DNA from: a virus | IMG/VR virus record: IMGVR_UViG_3300029319_000283 | Location: 1 to 31,524 of that record | DNA length: 31,524 nucleotides | Reading direction: 5' to 3' (one strand) | Shown here: positions 7,525 through 15,526 of the stretch, piece by piece | Numbering within the stretch: the first letter of the stretch is position 1 | Layout of the letters: the number at the start of each line of letters is the position of its first letter | The notes under the pieces: model-generated | Database searches by the model: none | Seen by the model: the letters and a program-made list of their open reading frames with translations, nothing else | What the model was told of the DNA's origin: nothing | Position numbers and translations under genes: made by a program

Positions 7525-10500
7525 ATGGGATCTATATCTCTTACAGAACTTTTGTCATCACCTGTAAAAGAAGACGATGAAAAGAAAACACTATCTCTTA
7601 CGGAGCTTTTAGAAAAGACGGAACAAGAAGTAGTAGAGCCTCTTCCTGTTATAGAAAAAGGAAAGAGCCTCAAGGTAGATGACATAGTAGACACAACAAG
7701 CTACGTTGATACTATCAGAGATTACATGGTAGATCGTAAAGGCAAGCAGTTTATAGGCATGGATAAAGAAGAGCTTGTTGATAAGTTTGTTGCTCACATG
7801 CGTTACTTCAACACAAACGAAATGTTTACGATTGATGAAGTGCGTTATGTATCCAAAGCAAATGAAGATGCAAAAGCAAGTGCAGGTAAAGCATATCAGA
7901 TCTATGATAAGCTTGGTAATGTATTTGTGAACGATGGATTAGGTGGTGCTGTTAGTGGTGTTGCTGACTATATTGGAGCTATTGCAAGCTCTCCGTCTAC
8001 CTATCTTGGTCTTGGTGTCGGTAAACTGTTGACAGTGGGCGCAGGTAAATTAAGTGCCGAAGGTGTTAAAATGGCGGCTAAAAAAGCTGCAAGAGAGGCT
8101 ATAGAAAAACAGTCAAAAAAGGTTGGTTCAGGTAAAGGAAAGCTATCTGATTTTAGAAAGATAGCAAAAGAAGCAGAGGACGATGTTGTTAGAAAAGCTA
8201 TTCGTTCTAGAGCAAAAAAGAATATAGGAATAACAGCAGGGGCAGACGCTCTTGTTGCCGGAGTGCAAGACGCATCCTTACAATCTAGCGTAAGAATGGA
8301 AACAGGAGCGCAAGAAGAGTATAGTGGGTTTCAAACTATATTATCTTCTTTGGGTGCAGGACTAGGCACAGGATTATCTATCTACGCTATACCAAAAGCT
8401 ACAGGTGCATCCGAAAGAGGGCTATCAGGTGATATATCAAAGAAAATAAAAAGAGCTAATGCTGTAAAAAAGTCTGAGATAAAAGATGCTAAAGAATTAG
8501 AAAAGCTAAACAAGAGATATCTCAAACGTGTGCGAGACATGGCAAAGAAGGTAAAGGTAGAGTCATCGCCTGAGGCACAGCTTGCACTAAAAACAAAAAA
8601 AGATACACAAGCAAGATTTGATGAGTTAATAGCTGACAATACAAAACTTTTTAAACAACAGAAAGCTGATCTTAAAAAACTATATACGAAGATAAAAAAC
8701 CTAGAGATAAAGAACGCTACACAAAAAAGAAGAAAAAGAAAAGGGCAAGGACTTACTGACAAAGAAAAGGCAGACCTACAATCTTTGAGAATACAGGCAA
8801 GAAAGTTAGAGACTGCAAGAAGAGGCACATTTAGAAAGAGCCAAGAACTAAGAGACGACAAAAAACGATTGGCAAACCTAAAGCCAGGCGTTGACTATTC
8901 AGGGTTTAGGACACTAGTAGCCAAGGGCTATGAGATAGGCGAACCATCCTTGAGCGATGATGTCATGCGATTTATATTTGGTAAAGCAGATGATTCTCCT
9001 TTGGGTGATGACATAATTAGCATGGCAGAAGAGGCAGGTGCTAAGTTCCGTCCTAATATGAATAACGCACAAAAGTATGCTAAAGCTTTTCAATACTTAG
9101 ACCCTAAGACACTAGAAGAGGTATCAAATCTCACCAAAGAAAAGTTTGGTGTCTATCTTGGTGACGCATTAGACACATTAAACTTCTCAACTAACTTAGG
9201 TTACAGGGTGGCAAAGACAGCTAGTCAAGCAGGTAAAGACTTGGCTGTTTTTCAAAGAGCGCAGAACGAACTAGACTCAGCAATAGTTGAGGGTACGTCT
9301 AAAGCCTTGGATAGAGGCGAGGCATTTGGACGCTTTGGAAGAAAGACGTTGCAAAAGTCAGGTAAGATAGGATATGCACAGAACATATGGAAAAGACTTC
9401 TTGTTTCTGCTCCACAAACAACGGCTGCAAACGTGTTTGGCTTTGGTCAGTATTATCTAGCAAACACTGTCGCTGAGGTGCTACAAAGTGCAAGTTACTT
9501 AATATTACCGGAGGCACTAGGAGGAAGCACAGCAAAAGCTAAGGCACTCTTTCAACTTCAAGCAAAGAAAATACAAAACCTTGCTGATCCATATAGCACA
9601 CTAGACAACTACGAGGCACTATTAAGCACAGACGATGAGCTTAGTCGATACCTTAGAGAAACAGTAGCAGGTGGTATTGAAAGAGCAACGAAAAGATTTG
9701 ATCTAACTGAAGGTAGTCGTCTTATATCAGGCATAGAAAAAACCACAAACGCAGCTCAAAAAATATCTCTTGTTAATTTACAAGATAGCCTTACAAAAAG
9801 CCTAATGTTTATGAATAGTATTGACAAGTACTCAAGACTGTTAAAAGGAAAAACATTTCAGGATGTATTAGAGTCAGGTAGTTTAGCTGATATTGACAAT
9901 GAAGTCATGGACAGAGCTATGAGTGACACACTACGCTCTGTTTTTGCAGAGGATTACACTGTAAGTAAATCTCTTGGAGGATTTGCCGGAGCTATGGCAC
10001 AGGCTGTAGAGAAAGCCTCCAATACGCCAGGCATAGGGTTTGTTCTACCTTTTGGTAGATTTATGAATAATGTTATGGCTACAGCGTATCAATGGAATCC
10101 TGTAACAGGAGGAATGGAAACTGCCTCAGCCCTGATGCAAGCGTACAAAGGACAAGGCAAGTCAATTGATGCCATAGAAGCTTTCTCAAAAGCCACGGTT
10201 GGAGGAGCAGCAATAGCTTATGCTATGGACTTTCAAGACGACCATGCTCAAAAAGGATATGCTTGGAACGAACTTGATACAGGCACAGGCGAAGTAAGTA
10301 ATATAACAAACACGTTTCCTCTATCTCTGCTGATGATAGCAGGAAGGGTGGGTAGTAAAATGAGAAAAGGAGAACAAGTTGATGCTGATCTTGCAAAAGA
10401 GTTTGGTAAACAACTTGCCATTGGACAAGCTGCTACAGATTTAGAATTTGGAAACGACATAACTAGAATACTTTTATTAGCGTTTAATTATGACCAAGAG

Positions 10501-11283
10501 TTTAAAGGAACACTTCCAACATTCCTAGAGGGAGTAAGTTACACAGGTGGTAATATAATTGCAGGTGCTACACGACCTTTGGCTACTTTTAATGTTCTTG
10601 CAGGATACGCCTTAGCTGACTACGCAGGAGTAGACGTGACACCTGTGGTGGACAAAAGACTAGCTAGAGGGGCAGGAGAAAAGTTAATGTTTAATGCCAC
10701 CAAGTACGTTGATAACATAATTGAGGGTGTACTTAGTGGTATAAACAGAGAGACAACACTTCTTGGAGATGAGAAAAGAGTTGCGTATCGTGAAGGAAAT
10801 CTTGTTGATCCTAGTCCCTACAGGACGATTACAGGACAAAGAATAAAACAACCTCGTACATTTGCCAACATTGTGTTCGGTATGGTTGATAAACCGGAGT
10901 GGAAAACAGGAATGTACTCAGGTGTTCCGGAGTATGATGCTTTTGCCAACAAGATAATAGCACCCATGATAGAGATAGAGTCAGGCATACTGTTGAAGGA
11001 TAAGTCTTTTGTAAATGGTAACACAGATACAAAGAGAGCAAAGGTTAACAACATGCTCAAGAAAGTTAAGAAAAGGGTAAATGATTATTTAACAGATGTG
11101 CCTAGTTCACAACAGGGTTTAAACTATAGAAGAAAAAAGCTTGATGGTGTGGACAAAGGGTTGCTTAAAAGAGCTAAAGAGATAGTGAATGTTGAGTCTA
11201 GTGATGTCAGAGATTTGACAGCAAGAGAAATAATGAACCTTGAAACAGCTATTAAAACTCTCAGGTATTACGACAGCAAATAA
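7525..11283 (+). CDS. Giant internal virion / DNA-ejection-type protein (1252 aa)
   Basis: The largest gene of the window and the last of the structural run. Residues about 1-130 are charged. Residues 137-175 are Gly/Ala-rich and hydrophobic (GLGGAVSGVADYIGAIASS), and residues 310-440 are extremely Lys-rich with coiled-coil character. Several moderately hydrophobic helices follow, including LPFGRFMNNVMATAYQWNP near residue 845 and a Gly/Ala segment near 895. I see no lytic transglycosylase or peptidase motif. Size, terminal position and alternating amphipathic or hydrophobic regions resemble the large ejection proteins of podophages (T7 gp16-type by role, not sequence). Confidence 0.55.
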   Translation: MGSISLTELLSSPVKEDDEKKTLSLTELLEKTEQEVVEPLPVIEKGKSLKVDDIVDTTSYVDTIRDYMVDRKGKQFIGMDKEELVDKFVAHMRYFNTNEMFTIDEVRYVSKANEDAKASAGKAYQIYDKLGNVFVNDGLGGAVSGVADYIGAIASSPSTYLGLGVGKLLTVGAGKLSAEGVKMAAKKAAREAIEKQSKKVGSGKGKLSDFRKIAKEAEDDVVRKAIRSRAKKNIGITAGADALVAGVQDASLQSSVRMETGAQEEYSGFQTILSSLGAGLGTGLSIYAIPKATGASERGLSGDISKKIKRANAVKKSEIKDAKELEKLNKRYLKRVRDMAKKVKVESSPEAQLALKTKKDTQARFDELIADNTKLFKQQKADLKKLYTKIKNLEIKNATQKRRKRKGQGLTDKEKADLQSLRIQARKLETARRGTFRKSQELRDDKKRLANLKPGVDYSGFRTLVAKGYEIGEPSLSDDVMRFIFGKADDSPLGDDIISMAEEAGAKFRPNMNNAQKYAKAFQYLDPKTLEEVSNLTKEKFGVYLGDALDTLNFSTNLGYRVAKTASQAGKDLAVFQRAQNELDSAIVEGTSKALDRGEAFGRFGRKTLQKSGKIGYAQNIWKRLLVSAPQTTAANVFGFGQYYLANTVAEVLQSASYLILPEALGGSTAKAKALFQLQAKKIQNLADPYSTLDNYEALLSTDDELSRYLRETVAGGIERATKRFDLTEGSRLISGIEKTTNAAQKISLVNLQDSLTKSLMFMNSIDKYSRLLKGKTFQDVLESGSLADIDNEVMDRAMSDTLRSVFAEDYTVSKSLGGFAGAMAQAVEKASNTPGIGFVLPFGRFMNNVMATAYQWNPVTGGMETASALMQAYKGQGKSIDAIEAFSKATVGGAAIAYAMDFQDDHAQKGYAWNELDTGTGEVSNITNTFPLSLLMIAGRVGSKMRKGEQVDADLAKEFGKQLAIGQAATDLEFGNDITRILLLAFNYDQEFKGTLPTFLEGVSYTGGNIIAGATRPLATFNVLAGYALADYAGVDVTPVVDKRLARGAGEKLMFNATKYVDNIIEGVLSGINRETTLLGDEKRVAYREGNLVDPSPYRTITGQRIKQPRTFANIVFGMVDKPEWKTGMYSGVPEYDAFANKIIAPMIEIESGILLKDKSFVNGNTDTKRAKVNNMLKKVKKRVNDYLTDVPSSQQGLNYRRKKLDGVDKGLLKRAKEIVNVESSDVRDLTAREIMNLETAIKTLRYYDSK

Positions 11284-11306
11284 AAAAGGGGAGTCTAAGC
11301 TCCCCC
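11282..11306 (-). terminator. Rho-independent terminator for the leftward operon
   Basis: A perfect 6-bp stem GGGGAG/CTCCCC (11288-11293 with 11300-11305) with a 6-nt loop. Read leftward, the stem is followed at once by six T residues, a canonical intrinsic terminator. Read rightward it is followed only by CTAAGTTT, so it is a weaker terminator for the structural operon. It sits exactly between the converging 1252-aa gene and the last leftward gene. Confidence 0.8.
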
Positions 11307-11311
11307 TAAGT

Positions 11312-11548
11312 TTAATACCATTTGGTGTATAATTTAAATGGATCTGATGCCCACGAAGATGAATAGCCTGTAACTCCTAGAGCTTTTAACTCTTCTCGTA
11401 CAGCTTCATCGGCAGACTTACGTGCTTCCATAGCAGATTTAAGACCTGCCATTCTTTTTTCACGATATGCTTTTTTCATTTCTCCAAGTTGCTCCTCCAA
11501 CTCTTTGATCTGCTTTGCCATATCTTCTAAAGAAATATCACTTTCCAT
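11312..11548 (-). CDS. Small charged helical protein, last gene of leftward operon (78 aa)
   Basis: The start was set at 11548 because CGGAGGT lies 5 nt upstream. An upstream ATG at 11644 would create a 107-nt overlap and has no such site. The protein begins MESDISLEDMAKQIKELEEQ and is a charged coiled-coil-like helix to about residue 55, ending in an aromatic tail SDPFKLYTKWY. It overlaps the RMF-like gene by 11 nt. No family recognised; the shape would fit a small dimeric regulator or scaffold, without firm evidence. Confidence 0.55.
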   Translation of the reverse strand: MESDISLEDMAKQIKELEEQLGEMKKAYREKRMAGLKSAMEARKSADEAVREELKALGVTGYSSSWASDPFKLYTKWY

Positions 11549-11762
11549 TTTTACCTCCGTTTTCTTGAAAGCTTTTTCTGCTTCTTTCCATGCTGAAGTC
11601 ATGTCGCCTCCCCAAGTTGCGATAATACGCAGCATTAAAGCCACGTTCCCATTCTTTAAAAGCTACGCTTCTAAGGTGAAAGGGATTACCTTTTAGCATC
11701 TTTGTTCCCTCAGAGAGTTTGCCTCTCGCAAAGACACTAAATCCTTGTTCATATGGTTTCAT
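11538..11762 (-). CDS. Ribosome modulation factor (RMF)-like phage microprotein (74 aa)
   Basis: The first 50 residues fit the RMF/CrpP-type pattern: an aromatic-Gly turn (YEQGFSVFARGK, residues 4-15), the NPF tripeptide at 26-28 where RMF has CPY/NPY, and the W..GF block (FKEWERGFNAAY, residues 35-46) where RMF has W..GW. The C-terminal 25 residues are basic and polar. Bacterial RMF dimerises 70S ribosomes into inactive 100S particles; for phage relatives the function is not established to my knowledge. AAGGA lies 5-6 nt before the ATG, and the gene overlaps both neighbours. Family call is by motif only. Confidence 0.6.
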   Translation of the reverse strand: MKPYEQGFSVFARGKLSEGTKMLKGNPFHLRSVAFKEWERGFNAAYYRNLGRRHDFSMERSRKSFQENGGKNGK

Positions 11763-11994
11763 CTAAGTCCTTGTACTTTTCAAAGTTAGCTCTTTCACCA
11801 CACGCTAACATGATTAGTTGCCCATTAGGATACGTGTTATTAATATGTTCTTTGAGAGTACCCATAACGTGGCTTTCTTCTTTTGTTAAATACTCAACAC
11901 ATTTTTCATGTGTCTTAAACATACTACCTTTGTATTCTAAGTTAGTGGCTTGACCATTAAACAACACAGTTGCCCATATAATAAAAAGACTCAT
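11749..11994 (-). CDS. Small exported or membrane-anchored protein (81 aa)
   Basis: The N-terminus MSLFIIWATVLFNGQATNLEYKG has a short hydrophobic stretch that could be a weak signal peptide or anchor. The remainder is hydrophilic with two cysteines (HEKCVEYL, MLACGER) that could form a disulfide. GGGAG lies 5 nt before the ATG, inside the 3' end of the ribonucleotide reductase gene, and 1 nt separates the two genes. No family recognised. Confidence 0.5.
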   Translation of the reverse strand: MSLFIIWATVLFNGQATNLEYKGSMFKTHEKCVEYLTKEESHVMGTLKEHINNTYPNGQLIMLACGERANFEKYKDLDETI

Positions 11995-11995
11995 A

Positions 11996-13882
11996 TCAAC
12001 TCCCTATATCTACTATTTCACATGAGTCCCCTGAACATGCAAAGGTTTGCGAGGATTGTGTATTATCCTCCTTTTCATAACTTTGGAACTTATCCCAATC
12101 TATATGTCCGAACTTACTGCTAAAATCATCGTATACCTCTTCTGTACACTCTTGATAGGGTGCTTGCTGATAAGTATGGTCGGAGTGTGGTAAGAACGAT
12201 ACACCTGACATTTCGTCAAAGTGTTTGAAGACAAACGCTCCCACTTCCATCCACTCGTCATCCCTCACAGAGATGGTCACTGATGGCTTGTGTTCACACC
12301 AATGCCTCTGATACATGAGCCATGTTTGTAGCTGTTCTATGGCTGTCATATCGTCTCTCATTACGGATTTTCGAGGTGACTTCATAGGAAAGCTAAACAC
12401 CGTGTTAGTGTCCGGCTTCATCACATCAGGCTCACTAGGTATGCCACTATCTACCATGAAGTTAGTAAGAGGATCTTTATTATCCCCCCTAACAGTACGG
12501 ATATAATAACTACTATGACGAGGGTGGATACCACTGCTTGAGTCAACAAGCTGTGATACTGTCCCACTTGGTTTGACACAAGTGATGGCTGTGCTTTGTG
12601 GGATTCCGAAGATTGTTGCCCATTCTTTGTTTGTTTCGACAGCGACTTCTCTGAGTGCTGTAAGTGTTTTTTCAAGTCCATGTTTCTTTCCACTAGTCAA
12701 TTCGTTATCCATTATACCTGTAAGGCTAACACCTAGTAGTCTCTCCTCTTCAGTGTTGGTCTTCCACACCTTACGCAGATAAGGGAACTTAGTTAAGGTA
12801 GCCTGTGCTGTACCAAGTATAGTCGCAAGCATTACCTTCCTCTTCAGATCTTCAAACCTGTCTTTCTCTCGTATCACTACTTCTGTTAAGTTACAGAACT
12901 GATAAGGTCTAAGTATTATTTCACTGCAAGGATTAGTGCCAAACTCATAGTCAGCATCTCTTCTGCCAAACTTCTTTGCCTGTTCTTTTGCTGATATCCT
13001 ATTGAAGATACCACGCTCTCCTGATTTTGACTCCACTAGAGATGTCCACTCTCGTAGGAATGTCTCTCCGTCAGGCTTGTCGGTGTAGCATACAGAGTTA
13101 TTAGCGAGTGCCATCTGTGGTGCTGTCTCCCACCACTGTCCTGACTTAGCGTGACGCATACGTCCATCAGATAGATTAGACAAGCTAATCATAGCAGAAC
13201 GTCTAACACCACCGGAGACTACAACTTCTCCCACCTTACACATTAAGTTGTGACAATCGTAGCTTGACAGTTTACGTCCGGCATTGTGCTTAAATAATGC
13301 TGTAGTAAAGTTAAATAAGTCAACAAGAGGTGCAGGACCTGATGCTCTACCACCAAATATCTTTAGTCTAGAACCTGCAGGTCTTACCTTTGATACGTCC
13401 CAATGTGGAGACTCTCCCATATAGAGATGTCCTATAAGCTTGCGTAATGCTTTTGCCCATCCCTCTTTGCTATCTTGTACGTCTATAACAGTTGTAACTT
13501 GCTCTATCGTTTGTGGTATCTCAGGTAGCTGATTAACATACTGTCTCTCCACAGAGAACCCAACACCTGTACCACAAAGTAATATATACATCGCTTCATC
13601 AAAAGATTTAGGATCATCTACAGGAAGATAGCTACAGTTATATCCTGCTGTGTTGTCTCTTTCTAGTGCAAGACCTGCTGTCATCAAGGCTCTCATGGAG
13701 GGCATAACTTCTAATTTAGTTATGGCATCTTTTATTTGTTGCACAGGCAAATGTCCCTTAACTTTTAACGACATAAAATCAACGTATCTGCTGACTGTTT
13801 CTTCCCATGTTTCTCTTCTGTTTTCGTTTGGTAGCCATCTAGCATATCTAGAGATAGCTATAAATTTTTGATAATCGTTCAT
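11996..13882 (-). CDS. nrdJ: Adenosylcobalamin-dependent (class II) ribonucleotide reductase
   Basis: A 628-aa monomeric-type class II RNR, which reduces ribonucleotides to deoxyribonucleotides for phage DNA synthesis using B12. Visible active-site residues: C83 in YNCSY and C330 in FCNLTEV (redox pair), NPCSEI at 317-322 with the putative thiyl-radical C319 and E321, the CVKPSGT loop, and GVGFS near 107. The extreme C-terminus carries a CXXXXC pair (C616, C621) typical of the swinging-arm thiols. No ATP-cone is seen at the N-terminus. The length is close to the phage forms of this family. Its start overlaps the 59-aa gene upstream (ATGA). Phage-borne class II enzymes do not need an NrdB subunit, and none is present. 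Confidence 0.93.
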   Translation of the reverse strand: MNDYQKFIAISRYARWLPNENRRETWEETVSRYVDFMSLKVKGHLPVQQIKDAITKLEVMPSMRALMTAGLALERDNTAGYNCSYLPVDDPKSFDEAMYILLCGTGVGFSVERQYVNQLPEIPQTIEQVTTVIDVQDSKEGWAKALRKLIGHLYMGESPHWDVSKVRPAGSRLKIFGGRASGPAPLVDLFNFTTALFKHNAGRKLSSYDCHNLMCKVGEVVVSGGVRRSAMISLSNLSDGRMRHAKSGQWWETAPQMALANNSVCYTDKPDGETFLREWTSLVESKSGERGIFNRISAKEQAKKFGRRDADYEFGTNPCSEIILRPYQFCNLTEVVIREKDRFEDLKRKVMLATILGTAQATLTKFPYLRKVWKTNTEEERLLGVSLTGIMDNELTSGKKHGLEKTLTALREVAVETNKEWATIFGIPQSTAITCVKPSGTVSQLVDSSSGIHPRHSSYYIRTVRGDNKDPLTNFMVDSGIPSEPDVMKPDTNTVFSFPMKSPRKSVMRDDMTAIEQLQTWLMYQRHWCEHKPSVTISVRDDEWMEVGAFVFKHFDEMSGVSFLPHSDHTYQQAPYQECTEEVYDDFSSKFGHIDWDKFQSYEKEDNTQSSQTFACSGDSCEIVDIGS

Positions 13883-14058
13883 ATCTTTGTTACCTTTATG
13901 CTGTTAATTTCAATGTCGTCAATATCGTAAAGAAGATCTTTAACTATATCAGTTATAACTCTTTCACCTTCTTTTTTCTTAGATGCTGCATCACAGGTCA
14001 CAGGTAGATGGCTAGACTCGTCATCTATTTCAACCTCTGCTGTAATCTTAAACTTCAT
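13879..14058 (-). CDS. Small acidic hypothetical protein (59 aa)
   Basis: Reads MKFKITAEVEIDDESSHLPV, then a Lys-rich KKKEGE segment and an acidic/hydrophobic end (LLYDIDDIEINSIKVTKI). The ATG overlaps the stop of the DUF3310 gene, and its own TGA overlaps the reductase ATG, so it is embedded by translational coupling on both sides. It is predicted to be a compact alpha/beta protein without a membrane span. Family not recognised. Confidence 0.55.
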   Translation of the reverse strand: MKFKITAEVEIDDESSHLPVTCDAASKKKEGERVITDIVKDLLYDIDDIEINSIKVTKI

Positions 14059-14333
14059 CCGATCATACTCCTGTTATCTAAATTCTTTATCATAGCTTTT
14101 AAATACCATTCTGCTTTTCTTAAATCCTCAACACCGTTCTTGTACCTCCATCTGTGAAGATATTTTATAACATTGCCCTGACAATAGGAAGAAAAGTGTT
14201 CACCTAATTGCTGTTGAATATAGTCGATACACTCCATACCACCATTGTTGTAGTGTGGAGGGCTGTTAACTTTATCTACTTCCACTTGCTCAGTGTCCCT
14301 AGTTGTATTCGCTTCTTCTTTTCTGTCAACCAT
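14055..14333 (-). CDS. DUF3310 phage protein
   Basis: A 92-aa protein matching the DUF3310 pattern: VNSPPHYNNGGMECIDYI at about residues 22-39, a central YCQGNVIKYLHRWRYKNGVEDL, and a final helix KAEWYLKAMI. The N-terminal 20 residues are polar and variable. DUF3310 proteins are common in phage replication modules. They are sometimes annotated as nucleotide kinases, but I know of no solid biochemical basis for that. AAGGAG lies about 11 nt upstream of the chosen ATG within the endonuclease gene, giving a 58-nt overlap. Confidence 0.85.
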   Translation of the reverse strand: MVDRKEEANTTRDTEQVEVDKVNSPPHYNNGGMECIDYIQQQLGEHFSSYCQGNVIKYLHRWRYKNGVEDLRKAEWYLKAMIKNLDNRSMIG

Positions 14334-14686
14334 TTTTTAGGTATCTCCTTATTTGTCCACTTAAATCCATATTTATCACACCAATCACAGTATCTAGTCT
14401 TTGATCCCTTGTTAATAACATTATATGCGTTTTGAAACAAAAAGCGAATATCTAACTCCGGATACTGCTCCTGTATTAGCAGGTGCTTTACCCTATCCTT
14501 GGCTTTGAACCACCCTTTCGCCTCAATAATAATACCATTGTTAAGAACAAAATCAGGCTTGTAGAGTCTAAACATTTGCACTGCGTATTTGATTGACATT
14601 TTTTCATATCTAATCCTTTGCTTGAGAAGGCGCAACTCTTTAGCTACGCTCTCCTCAAACTTGCTCCTAAATTGTATCTTGGGCAT
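14276..14686 (-). CDS. Endonuclease I-like Holliday-junction resolvase (T7 gp3 family)
   Basis: 136 aa with the layout of phage T7 endonuclease I: an N-terminal FRSKFEESVAKEL helix (E11/E12), then YKPDFVL with D45, then GIIIEAKGWF with E55 and K57, forming the PD-(D/E)XK metal site. KDRVKHLLIQEQYPELDIRF follows, as in the family. It resolves branched DNA, and in T7 it also degrades host DNA. The C-terminus has CDWCDKYGFKW, where two cysteines might add a small zinc or structural element. It overlaps the Cas4-like nuclease upstream by 20 nt. Confidence 0.88.
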   Translation of the reverse strand: MPKIQFRSKFEESVAKELRLLKQRIRYEKMSIKYAVQMFRLYKPDFVLNNGIIIEAKGWFKAKDRVKHLLIQEQYPELDIRFLFQNAYNVINKGSKTRYCDWCDKYGFKWTNKEIPKKWLTEKKKRIQLGTLSKWK

Positions 14687-15524
14687 CAGCTAATTTCACA
14701 TAGTTTACTAACGGTGGTGTAGCAGACTTAGAAACCTTTGAAGGAAGAACCTGAAGATCCCAACACTTTTCTCTGTATGAGCATAGACTACACTCAATAC
14801 CTAGTTTCATATTACCACTAGGCTTGCCATAATATGTTTCAGCTACAGGCTCGTAGCATCTCTCAAACGGCTCGTCATTATTTATGTAGTCTATAGTGTC
14901 TTGTATCTTGTCCATTTCTTCTTCAACATTTACGTTATTAGCACTAACGTATTTGAAATTTCCATTTGCCTTGTTTACAACCCACCATCCACCAACAGGA
15001 ACACCTTTCGCTTTTGCGTAGCCAACGAGTTGTGATACATACCCAAAGCTGTCTTTGCCCTGTAGTGTTTCAAAGTCTGTGAACTTATTCTCATATGCCC
15101 AAGGGGAGGCTGATTTAACATCATCAACCTTCCCATTTAACACGAGGTCATAAGTCCCATCAACATGTCCCCCCTTTATTGGTAAAGAAACCTGCTCACT
15201 GTCATCAAACTTAACGTCTGCCGCCCTTAGTAAGCCTTTAAACACAGCCTCTATAATATCACCAAGAATCATGTTGATAAGAAAGAAAGGAGAATCAGAT
15301 ATTTTTTCATCAGGATGGTTCTTTTCAAACCAAAGCTGACATTTCTTACGTCCAATGTTAGACATCCTAAGCTTAAACGTCCTCTTCTCCCCTGAGAATT
15401 GACGACCCAATGCCTCTCTAACATCCTTAGCTACGAGGTCAAGAGTAGCCTTATCCATACTAGCCTTACCTAGCATGACGTTTTGTAAGAAAGAATGGAT
15501 CGCTAATTCTGCAGGATGGTTCAT
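14667..15524 (-). CDS. PD-(D/E)XK exonuclease with Cas4/AddB-like Fe-S cysteines
   Basis: 285 aa. A RecB-type nuclease core is visible: GHVDGTYDLVL with D122, VDDVKSAS with D135 and K137, and the helix QLVGYAKA with Q165 and Y169 (QXXXY). One cysteine upstream (C62 in RKKCQLWF) and three near the end (C245, C248, C254 in IECSLCSYREKC) are spaced like the four [4Fe-4S] ligands of Cas4 and AddB. It probably acts as the 5'-3' or recombination exonuclease of the replisome, adjacent to the endonuclease and SSB genes. There is no CRISPR array or Cas1/Cas2 here, so a phage recombination role is favoured. Confidence 0.85.
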   Translation of the reverse strand: MNHPAELAIHSFLQNVMLGKASMDKATLDLVAKDVREALGRQFSGEKRTFKLRMSNIGRKKCQLWFEKNHPDEKISDSPFFLINMILGDIIEAVFKGLLRAADVKFDDSEQVSLPIKGGHVDGTYDLVLNGKVDDVKSASPWAYENKFTDFETLQGKDSFGYVSQLVGYAKAKGVPVGGWWVVNKANGNFKYVSANNVNVEEEMDKIQDTIDYINNDEPFERCYEPVAETYYGKPSGNMKLGIECSLCSYREKCWDLQVLPSKVSKSATPPLVNYVKLADAQDTI

Positions 15525-15526
15525 GG

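Noticed and set aside
8382-8861. 159-aa minus-strand ORF rich in Phe, Ser and Leu
   Set aside because: It is the complement of the Lys-rich coiled-coil part of the 1252-aa gene (AAA/AAG read as TTT/CTT), so the apparent membrane protein is an artefact.
14667-15524. Cas4-like protein as sign of a CRISPR-Cas system
   Set aside because: No repeat-spacer array and no Cas1/Cas2 or effector genes are present. The gene is surrounded by phage replication genes.
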